Of a stretch of 64,000 nucleotides of DNA, positions 11,176 to 22,674 are shown in pieces. How positions within the stretch are numbered: position 1 is the stretch's first letter; every line of letters begins with the position of its first letter. This stretch comes from Dysidea avara (taxonomy: Eukaryota; Porifera; Demospongiae; Dictyoceratida; Dysideidae): assembly GCF_963678975.1 (NCBI RefSeq), contig NC_089274.1:6064001-6128000 (forward strand), in the 5' to 3' direction. The notes beneath the pieces were generated by a model, which worked only from the letters and a program-made list of their open reading frames with translations, was not told the origin of the DNA and did not search any database. The position numbers and the translations under genes were made by a program.

Positions 11176-12117
11176 TAGCAAATATATTCAGCTTAGCTAC
11201 CACCAGGCAACCACTACAAAACGAGTCCCACAATACAAAGTTCTATGTCGCTCAATATAACGAGTCAAAGCGTATCGTTTCTTTGAACTGGCTGGGCATC
11301 AAAGTCATTGGCAAACCGTTTTCCCATGATATTTCCGGGGCAACATCGAGCGGCGCCTTTGAACGCCCACGCTAAAGTGGTATAAAAAGGTATCATAGAG
11401 TACGACAGTACTGCATATTATAGGGACATCGAAGGTGTGTGGGCGATCCGTGATATAATAACCTGCCACAATTTTTCCTCACTACGACATGACAGTATTG
11501 GTTGGGTAAACCAAGCCCAAAGGTGTCTTCAGATCGACCCGAAACGTTTGCGTAAAGTTGCTACAGAATTTTGAAAAAAATTTATTCAACAGAATTTTCT
11601 ACTGCCTGCCTGCCTGACGCCTTCAGTCAAGCGTAGCGGAAAAGTGGTTACAGCTACAGCTCTAATTTTTTCGCAGAAACGTTTCTAGTTCGCTTAAGAA
11701 AAAACCTTTGGTATATTGATAAGCATACAATGCTTGCGTTATTGTCTTACCTTTTATCCTTCTTTACCATGGCCATCAGTCAAGGTTCTACCGCTGAGCA
11801 TTAATAGACTACAGTATGGCTTCCATACCAGTGTATATTGCATCAAACTATTCGAATACACGTAGTCGCCGGTTGCACCAAAAGCACACGCGTACGTGAC
11901 TTGCTGTTGATATCGATCAGAGAGAGCAACTCACGGCGAACTATATAGCAATGTATAAGTCAATAAATATAGTTTATTTAGTAATAATGTTAAACCGAGT
12001 CGGGTCATCCAGGTCCTGCTTTACAGATTATTTGGGTCTGACCCCACGCGCTAAATTAAATGTGGACGTGTAGATACGTGTTACTACACGTCATAGCGTA
12101 GCTCTGCTCCTTCGTGA
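11176..12117. other. Unassigned; isolated TATA-like string
   Basis: No convincing gene. GTATAAAAAGG at about 11381-11391 resembles a TATA box, but no downstream coding frame supports promoter use. Confidence 0.3.
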
Positions 12118-12123
12118 GCCACG

Positions 12124-12281
12124 CCCACTTACGTAAATTACAGTCTGTAGATGTATAGTAGCCACGTCCATTCATCAGTGTGTAGGTATGCACGAATCTA
12201 CACCCACTTACGTAAATTACTGTCTGTAGACATATGGTAGCCACACCCATTCATCAGTCCATAAGTATGCACGAATCCACG
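12124..12281. repeat. Tandem duplication, two units of about 79 bp
   Basis: Each unit starts CCCACTTACGTAAATTAC and includes GTCTGTAGA, a CATTCATCAG box and TATGCACGAATC. The units differ at about ten positions. The flanks (AGCCACGCCCA near 12118 and 12311) hint at an earlier third unit. Confidence 0.7.
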
Positions 12282-12934
12282 TCCATTATTTCCTGCAGGC
12301 TTATGTAGAGCCACGCCCACTGATCAGTTGTTATTGTATGAGTCATAATCTAGTATAATAGTGCTGTGAGTAACTCAGCAGATATTTAGTGGTCATGAGC
12401 TTGCAAAAAAATTCACAAACAAGTGTAGCACAGTAGGGATATTCACTTTTTATTGTTTTACAGTGTTTGGACATTATGTACTACTCCGATCCAGCTTGTT
12501 TCAGTACTTTTTATTGCAGCATTATACACTGTCCCTAATCTAAATTCCAAAATTTTTCTTATACTTGTATATAATATAATTATAGTCATGTGTATTTTGT
12601 ATGTATGCACATAATTATATGAAATCCATGGTAAGTGGTGATTGTACCCAGGGGTGTGCACTGCTTGAATCTGCCAAGTGCATGCACACCACCTGGAGTG
12701 TTGCCACACCAATCAGCATGTTAACACAAGACAGACCAGTGCCTCGTTTTTTCTATAAAGGAGAAATTGACCAATGTGGCCAAAAGATAGGTTTTCAGCT
12801 AGGTCGCGATTTTTCCTTCATTAAACATTTGTGCTATCATGGATCCGTATCAGCATGATGTATGTATGTATGTATGCATACAAAAAATAAAAATTGACTC
12901 ATTATTCTTAGCTTCTGTGTATACTAGCTTTGTC
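12282..12934. other. 3' flank of the kinase gene; short TATG microsatellite
   Basis: Downstream of the minus-strand kinase stop codon. It contains a short run of TATG repeats (12858-12878) and AT-rich sequence. A polyadenylation site could not be placed with confidence. Confidence 0.4.
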
Positions 12935-13075
12935 TCACAAAAGAATTCTCTTAAATACATTTACAGTTTCTTCTGCTGATGGTCTTTCATTGCTGTTCAC
13001 TTTCAAACACCTGCTAATGATGCTGATGAATTCTTTTTCATTAAGAAATGGTTGTGCTCTTTCCAATTCTCTTAT
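12935..13075 (-). CDS. Kinase gene exon 7: C-terminal end
   Basis: 141 bp, acceptor CCTACAG. Encodes IRELERAQPF ... CLKVNSNERPSAEETV with the conserved Arg that pairs with the APE Glu, then a TGA stop. The matching exon in the paralogue (39518-39649) has lost that Arg. Confidence 0.82.
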   Translation of the reverse strand: MRELERAQPFLNEKEFISIISRCLKVNSNERPSAEETVNVFKRILL

Positions 13076-16000
13076 CTGTAGGAAAATAATGTATCATAAT
13101 AAATTGAGTAAAAGATAAGGCAGCAACTACATATATAGTTCATCTGACATAGTGAAAACTGTAAAAGTATACAGCATGCGTAGCTATATGCTAGTGATGG
13201 ACCAATACAACTTTATCACTATCGATCTTATACCAATATAATTATATATTTTATGTGAAAAATTGCTGATACCAATCCAATACGATACTTGTACATAAAC
13301 ACCTTACTATACTAACGCATTTGCTTATCAGGTGCAATTCGCTGGTTTTGTCGCGGAATATATACAGCTAATTTATGGCTTTAATAAATCTTACTTTGTG
13401 GCTTACTGTCCTTATACCACTGTACTAATTAAGTGATTGCTGGCTTCTATTAAATAATTCATGTGTTTATATTAAGCTAAAAGTCAGCAAATTTGCAACA
13501 CAAGTAGTTTATCTGTTTGGTGCACCACTTTGGTAGCTATCCAAGAGTTGAATATTTGGAGGAAACATATCTCAGCAGCTACAGATCTCTTAATTTTGTG
13601 TGCACCTATAGTATGTTCACGTTGAGCTGAATCCTCAAAAACATTTAATAACTCATGGATGCAATTACACATGATCTTGAAATTTGGCTCATTTGTAGTA
13701 CTGCTTGACCCGCTAAAAATATTTCAAAATCATTTTGTTCAAATGTTCGACATAATATTTACGGCCAATAAAAATTTTCACAATACATTTCCTATGGGGA
13801 AGCCATATAAGTACAGTGTTCATTACAGCCCTTTCCCGAACTTGTAATGGAGCCAAACCGTACGTGTCTGTTGTTGACACCTTTGCTGTTACCAATAATC
13901 ATCTGGTTGGCTGAAATGTTAACTCTGTTGAGAAAAAATCCACTTTTAATTTTTAGGTGTTTTTCAGGATTCAGCTCAACGTGAACATACTATAGTAAAG
14001 GAGTGGTACAACCTGTATGCACTCATGACCAAATGCATATTGTTTTGTCATCTCTAAAATGCTAAATGATTAAGTAGCCTACTACAAAGGTGGCCTTTCT
14101 TGAGAGAGTCTTACAATTAAGGTAAGTTGCATTATGGACAATCTACTAGGGTGTTTATTTCAGAAGTTGAAATATACTTTTACAAAGCTGAGTTATGAGC
14201 ATTAGATTTATTGTGCCATGTTTTGATCTACCATTTTAAAGGATACAATTGCCATCCTATAATGGATTTTTGAAAGTGTTTATGTATAGGGCTTTCTATT
14301 ATTTGAATATTTGGTGAATATTCGAATACCAGTTTGGGTATTTGAATATTCGTTTCAAAGGAAATATATAACATCCATGTGTAGAGTACATAGAAATTCT
14401 TGATCCTATAAATAAGTGATCAAATCATGTTGATTCTGAATTGTATTACAGAGGCATCTTGTACAACAGAATTATTGATATCTCATCCATACCAATGCTG
14501 AACAAGAATATTCGGTGGTTGCAAATAAGGAATATTCGAATAGTAAAAACCACTATCCATTTCATAGTGAGCCCTATTTATGTATTCTTTAGAGTGTTTT
14601 ATATACACAAATATATCTAATGAAAATAATTTTAAATTTCCCCCAGGATTATTGACCAACAAACATAATATGATGTTTAATTCATAGTTGTAGTTATTAT
14701 CAAGTCTTACTTTAGTTGTCTTCTCCCAAAGTTCTTTACCAGATGGATGGCTTTTAGATAGAAGAAGAGAGGCTTCTTCCCTCTGTCTCAAAGCTGCAGT
14801 CTTCCCAATACAAATATTCAAACACAGACATCCAAATGACCACATGTCAACTGCAAATGTGTACAGTGTTTCGTAAGGTCCTGATAGGGTGATGTGCATG
14901 GATACCTGTAGTTAATACACATATCAACCAACTACAACACTATAAACACACAACATCACCTCAGGAGCCCGATATCCTGGTGTTCCTAGTGGCAGGATGG
15001 AGGCAAACTTGATCATCTGGTCGGTAGGCTCTTTTATACCAAGTCCTGGTACAGTACCAGCAGAGTCAAAGTCTCCAAGTTTGACTTGGAATTTTGAACT
15101 ACATCTACAACTCAGTGGTTGACACCGACATTGCATCTTAATCATAATGTTGCTGGCTATTAATTTTATGAATTACATTAGGTATAATTATGTGTTACTA
15201 CTTGATGTAAAACTTCACTCACCTTTTACATCCCTGTGCACATAACCATTTGCATGGAGATGTGCAAGAGCTTTAAGTGTCGCTGCCAATATAAATTTTA
15301 TGTTGTTAAAGCCTGTCTGCCACTTCCTAATGTCATTTGAGCAGCTCTTATAAAAGTGTTTTAAGCATCCAATTTCTTTGGCTGATAATACTTGTCTCAA
15401 GTCATAGTCCATCCTTGGCATAAAGTGAAAACAGTAGAATTTTTTGGAATGTTGCTCATGTTTCTCTCCCATCAAGACTGCCAAAAGGGGAAGAATATTT
15501 CTGTGTTTCAATGCAGAGTGGACATTGACTTCATTTGGTCGGTACACAGTCTAATTTATAAACCACATTAATAATGTAATGCCAGCACTGCAACACAAAC
15601 ATGATAGTGCACGTAGGAATATTATATAATCAGCAGAATATTTGCAGTTGATGTACTATATAGTGCATGTACTGCTAACTATGCAACCATATTCTTAAGG
15701 AGAACAGAACTATCATAACACAGTTTTTCAAACTGTAGTTTTGTATTTAATGCTCAACTTAAATTAATTTTCTGTGTATATACACTGTTAAATTGGGGTG
15801 TAATTATAACACTTTTATGGGGTGCTCACTCCACTGTTTAAAAACAGCACCTTATAGTGTCAAATAAGAGTGTTAGTATAATACTCCACAGTGTTCTACA
15901 CTATATATCAGGTTATGGTGACACTTTCATTGTGCAGTGCCATCCTTATGAGCACACCTTTGCAAGGTTATACTACACCCATATTGTCTTGTGGTAGCAA

Positions 16001-19000
16001 CTATGTAGTGTTATGCAACACCTTACTCCACTGTTTAAAAATAGCACCTCATGTGGTGTTAGTTATGGTGACAATTTCACGGTGTTGTCATGGCTTTTCA
16101 CCAAGGGTGTTGTTATATAGCTACAGTGGGGTGTTATAGTGACACACTAGGCATTCATTCTAATTTTCCGAAGCTTTGATGGGGGATAGTGACACACTAG
16201 GCATTCATTATTATTTTTCTGAAGCTTTGATGGGGGTGGAGTCATTTCACTTACATTGATAGTTATTTATTTAAGAAACACAATTGACCTGTGAAATACA
16301 GTAATTCAGTGGGATTATAGATACACCTACTTGCTTGTCTTTCTATACTTTATAGTTGCAAAATGTACTTATAATCTAACCTCCAAAGAAACTTTTAATT
16401 GTGGGATTTCATTCATATATGAGGGTGTTACATATACACTGGTGTGACCATAACACCTCTTAAGGTGCTTGTTATTTTCAGGAGCACTCCCTCAAATTTA
16501 GAAAACTATTGGCGTTGTGTCAATTTTAACAGTGTACTCAACTTCTATGTTTAACTGGGTATTCTACTGTTTACATGCTTCCTCTATAGTTAAGTACAGA
16601 AGATTACTTTGTGGCTTTGTAGCTATACTATTCACTTTTAGTTGTTAATTGGATGGGATAAGGTTGTGTTCTGTATTGTATGTATGAATTTATACTACTG
16701 ATACTACCATGTAAGGTGGAACACTTCTTTAAAAAGGCCACCCCTGAATAAGGGACAGCCTCTATATATAAAGGACATCTGTCTAGGCTCAAAATCAAAC
16801 CAACACATGGTAGCAGTTTGTACACCCATTGAACAAGGATGTCTTTATGATGAAAGAAATACTTGATTGACACAGACACATTTAGGTCGTACTTATTTAC
16901 TTAATAATGTAATTGTACATTAGCGTGTTACCCTTAAGGTTACGGTATAGTCACGGGCAATCATTCAAAATTTTGAATGCCTATCGATTCTTTTTGAGAA
17001 GGCCATAAAACCAGTCTAGCAGCGTGAAAAGTTTTAAATGAAGGTGAAGCCCTTCATATTTAATGTTTTTATCTAGCTACAGTTTAGTTTGAAGCAGGTA
17101 GAACACTTCAATTTGTTGTAGTAACACAAGTAAGCCAGCCCGTACATCGCTCAGTTCCAGCTGTCACTACCATGTTTTTCCGCCGCCAAATACAGCAAAA
17201 GCTGTAGGCTGTATTGGCATTTCTGGGGCATAGTGATACTGTATATTAGATTTATTAGGTCCTGTGGAAGCGTTTTTGGCGTGTTTCTTCTTAGTGCCTC
17301 AGATACAAGCCTTCAAAAAGCTTGTTTCACTCGAAAAAACCACTAAAAGTTCAATAAAACGTCTATACAACCGGTAACTTTAAAAATCACTTCCACAGGA
17401 CCTAGATATTTTAGTTGTTTAATCACTTGTGTTGAAATTTATAAGGATTCAATAATCTGTTAGTCTGGTTTTTGGCGGCGCGTTTTTATAAAACATCGCC
17501 GGCTCTGTTGTGGACCACACACCCAAGAACAGTCATTGTTCTGTAGTAAAAACAAACAAGCACAATTAGTTGTATTGCTAACACAACACAGTTGTTGAAA
17601 TTATTTATCCCTACTTGGGTTAGAGCAGGTTTTGTAATTTGTTCCGCCCACACGTTTTAAACTATTCCGTAACCTTAAGGGTTTTGCTAATCAATAAATA
17701 AATACATAAATAACTTGTTACATTTATTATATCAACCCATAGCACTCTAACATAAGTATTGCTGTTTCCTTTCCAGAGGCGTAGCTAAGGGGGGCATTTG
17801 CCCCCCCATCACTAAATGATTTTTTTAAAACCTTCGTCACAAGTTTACCAGTATTAAACTGACACGCAAATGACTGTAAATTATGTACACTACTACTCGG
17901 TATCACCAGCGGTTGCTAGTGAATGCGCAATTGCGCACACACAACATTCAACTCGCTCGTGAATCCATCGAACGAAAATATTAGAGACATACTTCTATAT
18001 TTAGCCTAGATTACTCGCGTGATAGAACATTTTTGAATCTAAAAAGAGTGACCTGCTTCTCTGTGGCAGGAGTCACAAGTGACAAAGGAGACCAGATGAC
18101 GCTACGAACCTACTGCCTACGAGGTGATAAAGTGTTAGCTAAATAAATGTACCAAGTTTATTTTATCGAGTCGATCACACTGGACCTTTGTACGTACGGC
18201 AGTGCAGTCTGTTTTTACTTTGTCAGTCAGTCAGTCAGTCAGTCAGTCAGGTGGATCAGTCAAGCTTACAAGTTCTGCTAGCAAGACAGGTGGGATTTCG
18301 TGCAATACATGGCATTTCAATTTTGCCGAGTGAAGTGAGTGAATACGTCATCCTGTCAGCAGTGTGCTAGGACTGCAGCACAGGCTGTGGCTAACGTAAA
18401 GTCACCTGTATTTGCACTAAAGTATTAGCTCTACCGGACTGTGGATGAATTTGTTGGAGTACAGTTGTGGCACGTGCGATGATGCTCGACGAATATAGCT
18501 ACCTCGATTGGAAGCAGTCAGTACTGAAATAGTTACGTAGCTAGTTCTTTAAGCTGTAATAATACAACACCGCATGTTGGCTAGCCCACCATTGGGTCAT
18601 TAGCCTTTTTTGCAATCATGAATGATTTTGAGTGTTTCGTGGGGGTATGCCTGCCCCTCCATCACCTTCTGGCTAGCTACGCCCCTGTTCCTTTCTGTAT
18701 AGGTACAATATATATATAAGCTCCAGAATGGAGTGTGAAGTCACTAGTGTTGTCAGCTTGTATAGGTGTTGATAATTGCAAAGTGTTACATTAGCCTAAG
18801 ATTTTTACTCAAAGCACCTTAAATTGCATTAATGGTGTACTGCTATGATCTTTAGGTGCCCATGGTGTTGATTACAAGTATTGCTGCAGCAATTTATCCT
18901 ATAAGAGGTGGAATCCTGACAAACAGTCACTGTGAAAAAGGTGGGATATAAGATGATATTTCCATTGGCTTATTGAATACAAATAAGCCTTAATATAAAC

Positions 19001-21912
19001 CCTGTATTATACTCATGTTATACTTTAGTATAATGCATACTATACTATTACATATATGGTTTCAGTTTATTTACCACATTACCTAAAATAGTTTATATCA
19101 AATATAATGTCCACACTATACCATCACATATATGGTTTCAGTATGTTTAACACATTAACTAAAGCCTTACATGTGATTGTTAGTATACTACAGGTTATAT
19201 CAAGCTTTTTTGTATTCAATAAGCCACTGGAAATACCATCTTATATCCCTCTTTTTTCACAGTGAGTGCTACAGATTAAAAGTGGCATAATATTGGAAAA
19301 GATGCAGTCATTGCCCCTGGCACAATGGTACTACAGAACTAAGGGCATTGCAAAGCATCGTTATTGGGTGTTACAGATAAGGTGCGATCATAGTCCCACT
19401 GATGCATGGTGCTACAGAACTAAAATAATGTTGCAATGCATCTTTTTTGGGTGTTACAGAACAGGTGCAATCATAGCTCCCTGACACATGGTGCTACAGA
19501 ACTAAAGGGGTGTTGCAACACATCACTTTGGGTGCTATAGAATAAGCAGCACCAATGGGTGCAGCCATAATCCTTTTTTGCTTTCGAGGAGTGCGGTCAC
19601 AACACTCCTTTGCTTTTCCAGTTAAACAGGGGTGATACAAGGATACCCAAATTTTAACAGTGTACTTAATTGATTTCTATCAATGTAAATCAGCAGACAT
19701 CTTGTGCTTGCATGGTTTATTTCTGGTCCCTTTTCATCAATGTCCATCTGCGGCTATATACATTAATCAGCCATGTTAGCTTTTGTACTAGCTTATGATT
19801 TACTACCACCACCATATACAATTATAGCTACGATTCATGCCTTATTCTATGTGTATATCAGTTCAATGCAAGGGACCCGGCCACCTTATAAAACTAATTA
19901 AGATTTTGGAATTCATTCAACGTCCAACTCGGCAATTCAATGATTCTGATAGATAGAACAAATTTTAAAGGAATTCAAGAATTTTACTTCGTCATTTGGA
20001 GATTCAACATTAAAGATATGTTAGAGTACTGTATACTTCCCATTATAGCCTTACTACATTTTATCACAAATTCGTTTGCTGGCATACCTTTTTCACAGCA
20101 TACTGCTTTTTTTCATGGTAAATTGTGAAGACAAATCCATTGCCACCCTTGCCAATCTTAGAGTCAGTAGCTCTACCAGCTGGTAAAGGATATTTCATGT
20201 TGCCAGAAAATCTTCGGTCACACTACGAGTATGTATGAACTTATACATAGCAAAGGTATAACTATGACTTACTGTATATATTATGTAGCCAGGAGTTTTG
20301 CAGTTTTGTCGATAATGAATTTGTTCACTATAATTTTCACCAGCTCCATCCTTTTCTATTTCTTCAACTTTATCCTTGGATGGCTTGTCAGAACTGTATT
20401 TGTTGCAATAAGAAGCACATGTACATTGCTGGAGATACCAAAGCATGACCTTATACAGCCTAAAATGGACCTTACTGAAATGGCCATATGTAATGTTGGT
20501 TAGTAAACTATCTGTCATGTACTGCATAATGTCTGGTTTGTGCTTCTACATGCAGCATTAAAATGGTTTTGGGTGTGTTGGAGACTCAACATTAAAAATA
20601 GCACTTTATCTTGAACATATACATTGCTACTGACAGGTTTTAGCCATTTAAACTTTATACAGGGAAAACATATACCATGTATGTATACTGTCATATCAGT
20701 TATAGTAGAGTCCCCTCAAAATAAAATGGCACCCACAAAAATGCTGTTATTAAAACCATCATAGAAATATCATGGGTGACAAAAAGCATGCTTACAGAAG
20801 AGTCTTAGTGCATCTATAACATCAAATCCAGCAATAACACATTATATGAAGTACCTTTCATTATATTTCAAATGTAGTTTTACTTTAATGATACCAGAAG
20901 AATCCTCTTTTTGCTTTTCTTTCACCATGAACTTATTACAATGGGGCAGTGAAGCAAAAATACTTGTGTCATACACTTGTACAGTGTTCCCTACTAATAC
21001 TGCATAAGTAGGTTTTGTATATCCTGTAACTACAGGTTGATCGTGCATTGGCATCTTGGAAATGCCATTTCTTCTATGAGCTGGAATTCTCCAATCATCT
21101 TTGTTTATCACAGTTTTGTAATCATTTTGTATGTAAGGATCTTTACAGCTAACATACCCAGTGTCATTCTGTGTTGACTGCACATTTGAGTCGCATCCTT
21201 TATCCGATACACTGTGTTCCCCTTTTAGAAATGAATGTGTGATGCTGACTTTTCCACCATTAACTCTCCTCGGCTTTTGACTGAAATAGGCACTTCCTCT
21301 ATTGCTACTAGAATAGCTAGTAAATGAACTGGCCAGAGAGAGTTTTTGTGGGCTTGAGGAGTTAAAAGAGTTTAAAAAGTGCATACATGGCTCTTTCTCT
21401 CCACGAAACAGAAACTCTTGCAAGCATGTTATACCGCTGGTTTGTAGATGATCCTCTACTATTTCAGCTCCCATTTCAGCTTGATACCCTACCACTCTTA
21501 AATGCTCAAATATCTTTCTGAGACATATGCACTCAGTACATGTCTGGGAATATCCAAACCACTTGACATAGCTGATCAAAAGCTTCAGTGCAAGCGAAAA
21601 GATGGTAAGAAGCAGCCAGTCAACTGGGCTATTGTGACTAGCAAATTCAAGAAGCTCCTCCACAAAATAGTTTCCTTGCATGACTTTCAATTTGTTGTTT
21701 TGTGCTTTAGTAAACACTTTACACCTTGAGACAACCATGGTGTTAAGTAGTATCAACTGCTTTGCAACATTGCTTAGGTCAACTATCACACGCTGAAATG
21801 TCTGCAGACTGAACAAATTCTCCAACAGAATGAAACACTCCCATGTTAAAATGATTATAGCGGCTGTTACAAAGCTGCTCAGAGTATTAAAGTCGTAAGC
21901 AATTGCAATCAT
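12935..21912 (-). CDS. Membrane-associated protein kinase, 7 exons (best host gene)
   Basis: Model: join of 21912-20855, 20459-20273, 20222-20088, 15550-15223, 15156-14960, 14905-14711 and 13075-12935 on the minus strand. Every junction is GT-AG, phases match throughout, and the total is 2241 nt (746 residues plus stop). Two hydrophobic segments (about residues 11-33 and 97-119) are followed by a Ser-rich, probably cytoplasmic, linker and a kinase domain (about 430-746): glycine loop GKGGNGFV, AVKK lysine, HRDVKASN catalytic loop, DFD in place of DFG, GTPGYRAPE and the late Arg in ERPSAEE. HRDVKxxN and GTPGYRAPE indicate Ser/Thr specificity. Exons 3-5 have exactly the same lengths in the paralogue at 39518-41955. 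I cannot assign a named subfamily. The DFD motif, present in both copies, makes catalytic activity uncertain. Confidence 0.82.
13606..13995. mobile_element. 390-bp MITE, copy 2 (in kinase intron 6)
   Basis: Same family, length and orientation as 7859-8248, with ends CTATAGTATGTTCACGTTGA and the complementary TCAACGTGAACATACTATAG. It lies in the 1.6-kb intron between exons 6 and 7. The rest of that intron (13076-13605, 13996-14710) is AT-rich with no assignable feature. Confidence 0.8.
14711..14905 (-). CDS. Kinase gene exon 6: C-lobe
   Basis: 195 bp, phase 0-0, acceptor CTACAG, donor AAA|GTAAGA. Contains AVDMWSFGCLCLNI, the helix F segment with its conserved Asp and Trp, and an LWEKTTK end. 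Confidence 0.86.
14960..15156 (-). CDS. Kinase gene exon 5: catalytic loop to APE
   Basis: 197 bp. Completes the loop as HRDVKASN, then a Cys-rich insert (MQCRCQPLSCRCSS), then KLGDFDSAG where the usual DFG is DFD, an activation segment, and LPLGTPGYRAPE. Intron 4 upstream is only 66 bp and intron 5 downstream 54 bp. Confidence 0.88.
15223..15550 (-). CDS. Kinase gene exon 4: helix C to HRD loop
   Basis: 328 bp. Starts TVYRPNEVNVHSALKHRNIL (helix C, candidate Glu in NEV), continues with the hinge region FHFMPRMDYDLRQVL, and ends HRDVK at the catalytic loop with donor AAAAG|GTGAGT (phase 1). It is separated from exon 3 by a 4.5-kb intron filled with mobile elements. Confidence 0.88.
15783..16534. 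mobile_element. 752-bp TIR element with TA target (kinase intron 3)
   Basis: Ends CACTGTTAAATTGGGG and CAATTTTAACAGTG are inverted copies flanked by TA on both sides (15781-15782, 16535-16536). The interior has repeats built on GGTGTTATAGTGACAC, including a tandem 52-bp duplication at about 16140-16240. No coding frame. It looks like a Tc1/mariner-style non-autonomous element. The 350 bp that follow (16535-16884) hold nothing recognised. Confidence 0.7.
16885..17712 (+). mobile_element. LINE 3' end, split by a piggyBac-type MITE
   Basis: The outer pieces (about 16885-16937 and 17675-17712) form a LINE 3' end: a coding tail, GCGTGTTACCC..., GGGTTTTGCTAATC and an AATA-repeat tail, as in the LINE ending at 6711. 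The middle is the inserted element described separately. Confidence 0.65.
16938..17674. mobile_element. piggyBac-type non-autonomous element (TTAA duplication)
   Basis: Inverted ends GGTTACGGTATAGT and ACTATTCCGTAACC are flanked on each side by TTAA (16934-16937 and 17675-17678), the target duplication expected for piggyBac-like transposases. It contains an internal inverted pair around TCCTGTGGAAG (17258-17275 and 17388-17405) and no coding frame. Confidence 0.8.
17774..18687. mobile_element. hAT-type MITE, complete copy (914 bp)
   Basis: Ends CAGAGGCGTAGCTA and TAGCTACGCCCCTG form a terminal inverted repeat with an exact 8-bp duplication TTCCTTTC (17766-17773 and 18688-18695), typical of hAT transposons. 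Two further copies make up most of 34272-37007. A CAGT microsatellite (about 18223-18250) sits inside. No transposase frame. It lies in kinase intron 3. Confidence 0.88.
18929..19265. mobile_element. Fold-back element with about 55-bp inverted ends
   Basis: CACTGTGAAAAAGGTGGGAT... at the left is the inverted counterpart of ...ATCCCTCTTTTTTCACAGTG at the right, with the match continuing through GGCTTATTGAATACAAA. Internally there are two related arms with CATATATGGTTTCAGT. No target duplication found. Confidence 0.65.
19315..19550. repeat. Three tandem units of about 80-90 bp
   Basis: Units combine GGTGCTACAGAACTAA, a GTTGCAA(T/C)(G/A)CATC box and GGGTGTTACAGA. The following TTTTAACAGTGTAC (about 19650) resembles the end of the 15783-16534 element, so this may be the interior of a related element. 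The rest to 20087 is intron with nothing assignable. Confidence 0.6.
20088..20222 (-). CDS. Kinase gene exon 3: ATP-binding lobe
   Basis: 135 bp, phase 0-0, acceptor CGTAG, donor AAG|GTATGC. Carries the glycine-rich loop IGKGGNGFVF and the ATP-anchoring lysine in YAVKK. It is too short for most automatic frame calls. The paralogue exon at 41603-41737 has the same length. Confidence 0.85.
20273..20459 (-). CDS. Kinase gene exon 2: linker
   Basis: 187 bp, acceptor TTTTAG, donor ACA|GTAAGT. Encodes LYKVMLWYLQQCTCASYC followed by a Lys/Glu-rich stretch and TPGYIIYT. It joins exon 1 in phase 2 and exon 3 in phase 0. The similar TPGYIIYT/IPGSIIYT end in the paralogue at 41789 supports the border. 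Confidence 0.75.
20855..21912 (-). CDS. Kinase gene exon 1: membrane segments and Ser-rich linker
   Basis: ATG at 21912 (the open frame extends three codons further to a TTG). Hydrophobic stretches around SFVTAAIIILTWECFILL and DWLLLTIFSLALKLLISYV suggest two membrane passes. Then a CTECICLRK cysteine cluster, a Ser-rich stretch, and a conserved block YAVLVGNTVQVYDT that also occurs in the pseudogene at 37308-38500. The exon ends in NE with AG|GTACTT (phase 2), the same position and phase as in the two other exon-1 relatives. Confidence 0.8.
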
Positions 21913-21974
21913 TGTGGCCAAAGCTGTTCAGTGTGCCGTCACTGCACAAATAAAGCCACATGCAGCAACCACAG

Positions 21975-21985
21975 TTAATATATCC
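21975..21985 (-). promoter_or_regulatory. Possible TATA box of the kinase gene
   Basis: On the minus strand GGGATATATTAAC lies about 65-75 bp upstream of the ATG at 21912. Position and sequence are compatible with a TATA element; nothing else supports it. Confidence 0.25.
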
Positions 21986-22142
21986 CCCATCGAGCAGGGA
22001 CTTTTTCAACATGCATATATCTGTCATAATCGTAGTCATAAGTTATACACTGAGTGCTGGCGCATGCATTTGCGTAGTTGACAAAAGTGTTGTGCTGACA
22101 TGGCAAGGGAGAGAAACCACAACAGTGCTCACCTGTTGGATA

Positions 22143-22269
22143 CCGTATAGCTGGAAAGTTAGGCGAATTTGGCGAGTGAACGATGTTTTGCCAAACTAAA
22201 ATCCGCCAAATCGTTTGTTCTCGCCAAAATCCTATCACGGAAAATTCGCCAAAGTTTCCGGCTATACGG
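22143..22269. mobile_element. 127-bp MITE upstream of the kinase gene
   Basis: Inverted ends CCGTATAGCTGGAAA and TTTCCGGCTATACGG, flanked by TA on both sides, with internal inverted GGCGAATTTGGCGAG-type arms. Just beyond it is an ATT microsatellite (22271-22290). Confidence 0.72.
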
Positions 22270-22290
22270 TAATTATTATTATTATTATTA

Positions 22291-22674
22291 GCACTTTACA
22301 GTGACCAGTACTGAAGGTCTGACATGTGCTGCAGCCTTAGGATTACCTAACCTAATTTCAAGGACTTAGACCTAGTAAATGGCGATCACTAGATTTCCTC
22401 ATTGTGCGTAAGGTGCGAGTTTGAACGAGGTAGCCACTCCCACTTATCAATTGAGGAAAGTAAGTTAATCTTCCTTGTGTTTCACTCCGGTACTGACATC
22501 CTTTTTTTAATCAAATCATTTAAAACTCCTACGGATAAGTTCAATATCCTGAACTATATGTCAGCTTAATATATTAACATAATTTTTTTTTCCCGGGGTG
22601 CCTGCACCCCTTGCCACCACCCCCAGCACCAGATGGTAAAAGTGCTGGACAAAAAGACTGTAAACTCAAAAAAA
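22291..22674. other. Probable 3' region of a minus-strand retroelement
   Basis: No frame. The A-rich stretch and GGGTGCCTGCACCCC hairpin near 22595-22615 lie just beyond the stop of the minus-strand frame at 22675 and may be its 3' untranslated region. Confidence 0.3.

Noticed and set aside
11375-11400. TATA box at GTATAAAAAGG
   Set aside because: No gene downstream on either strand within a sensible distance.
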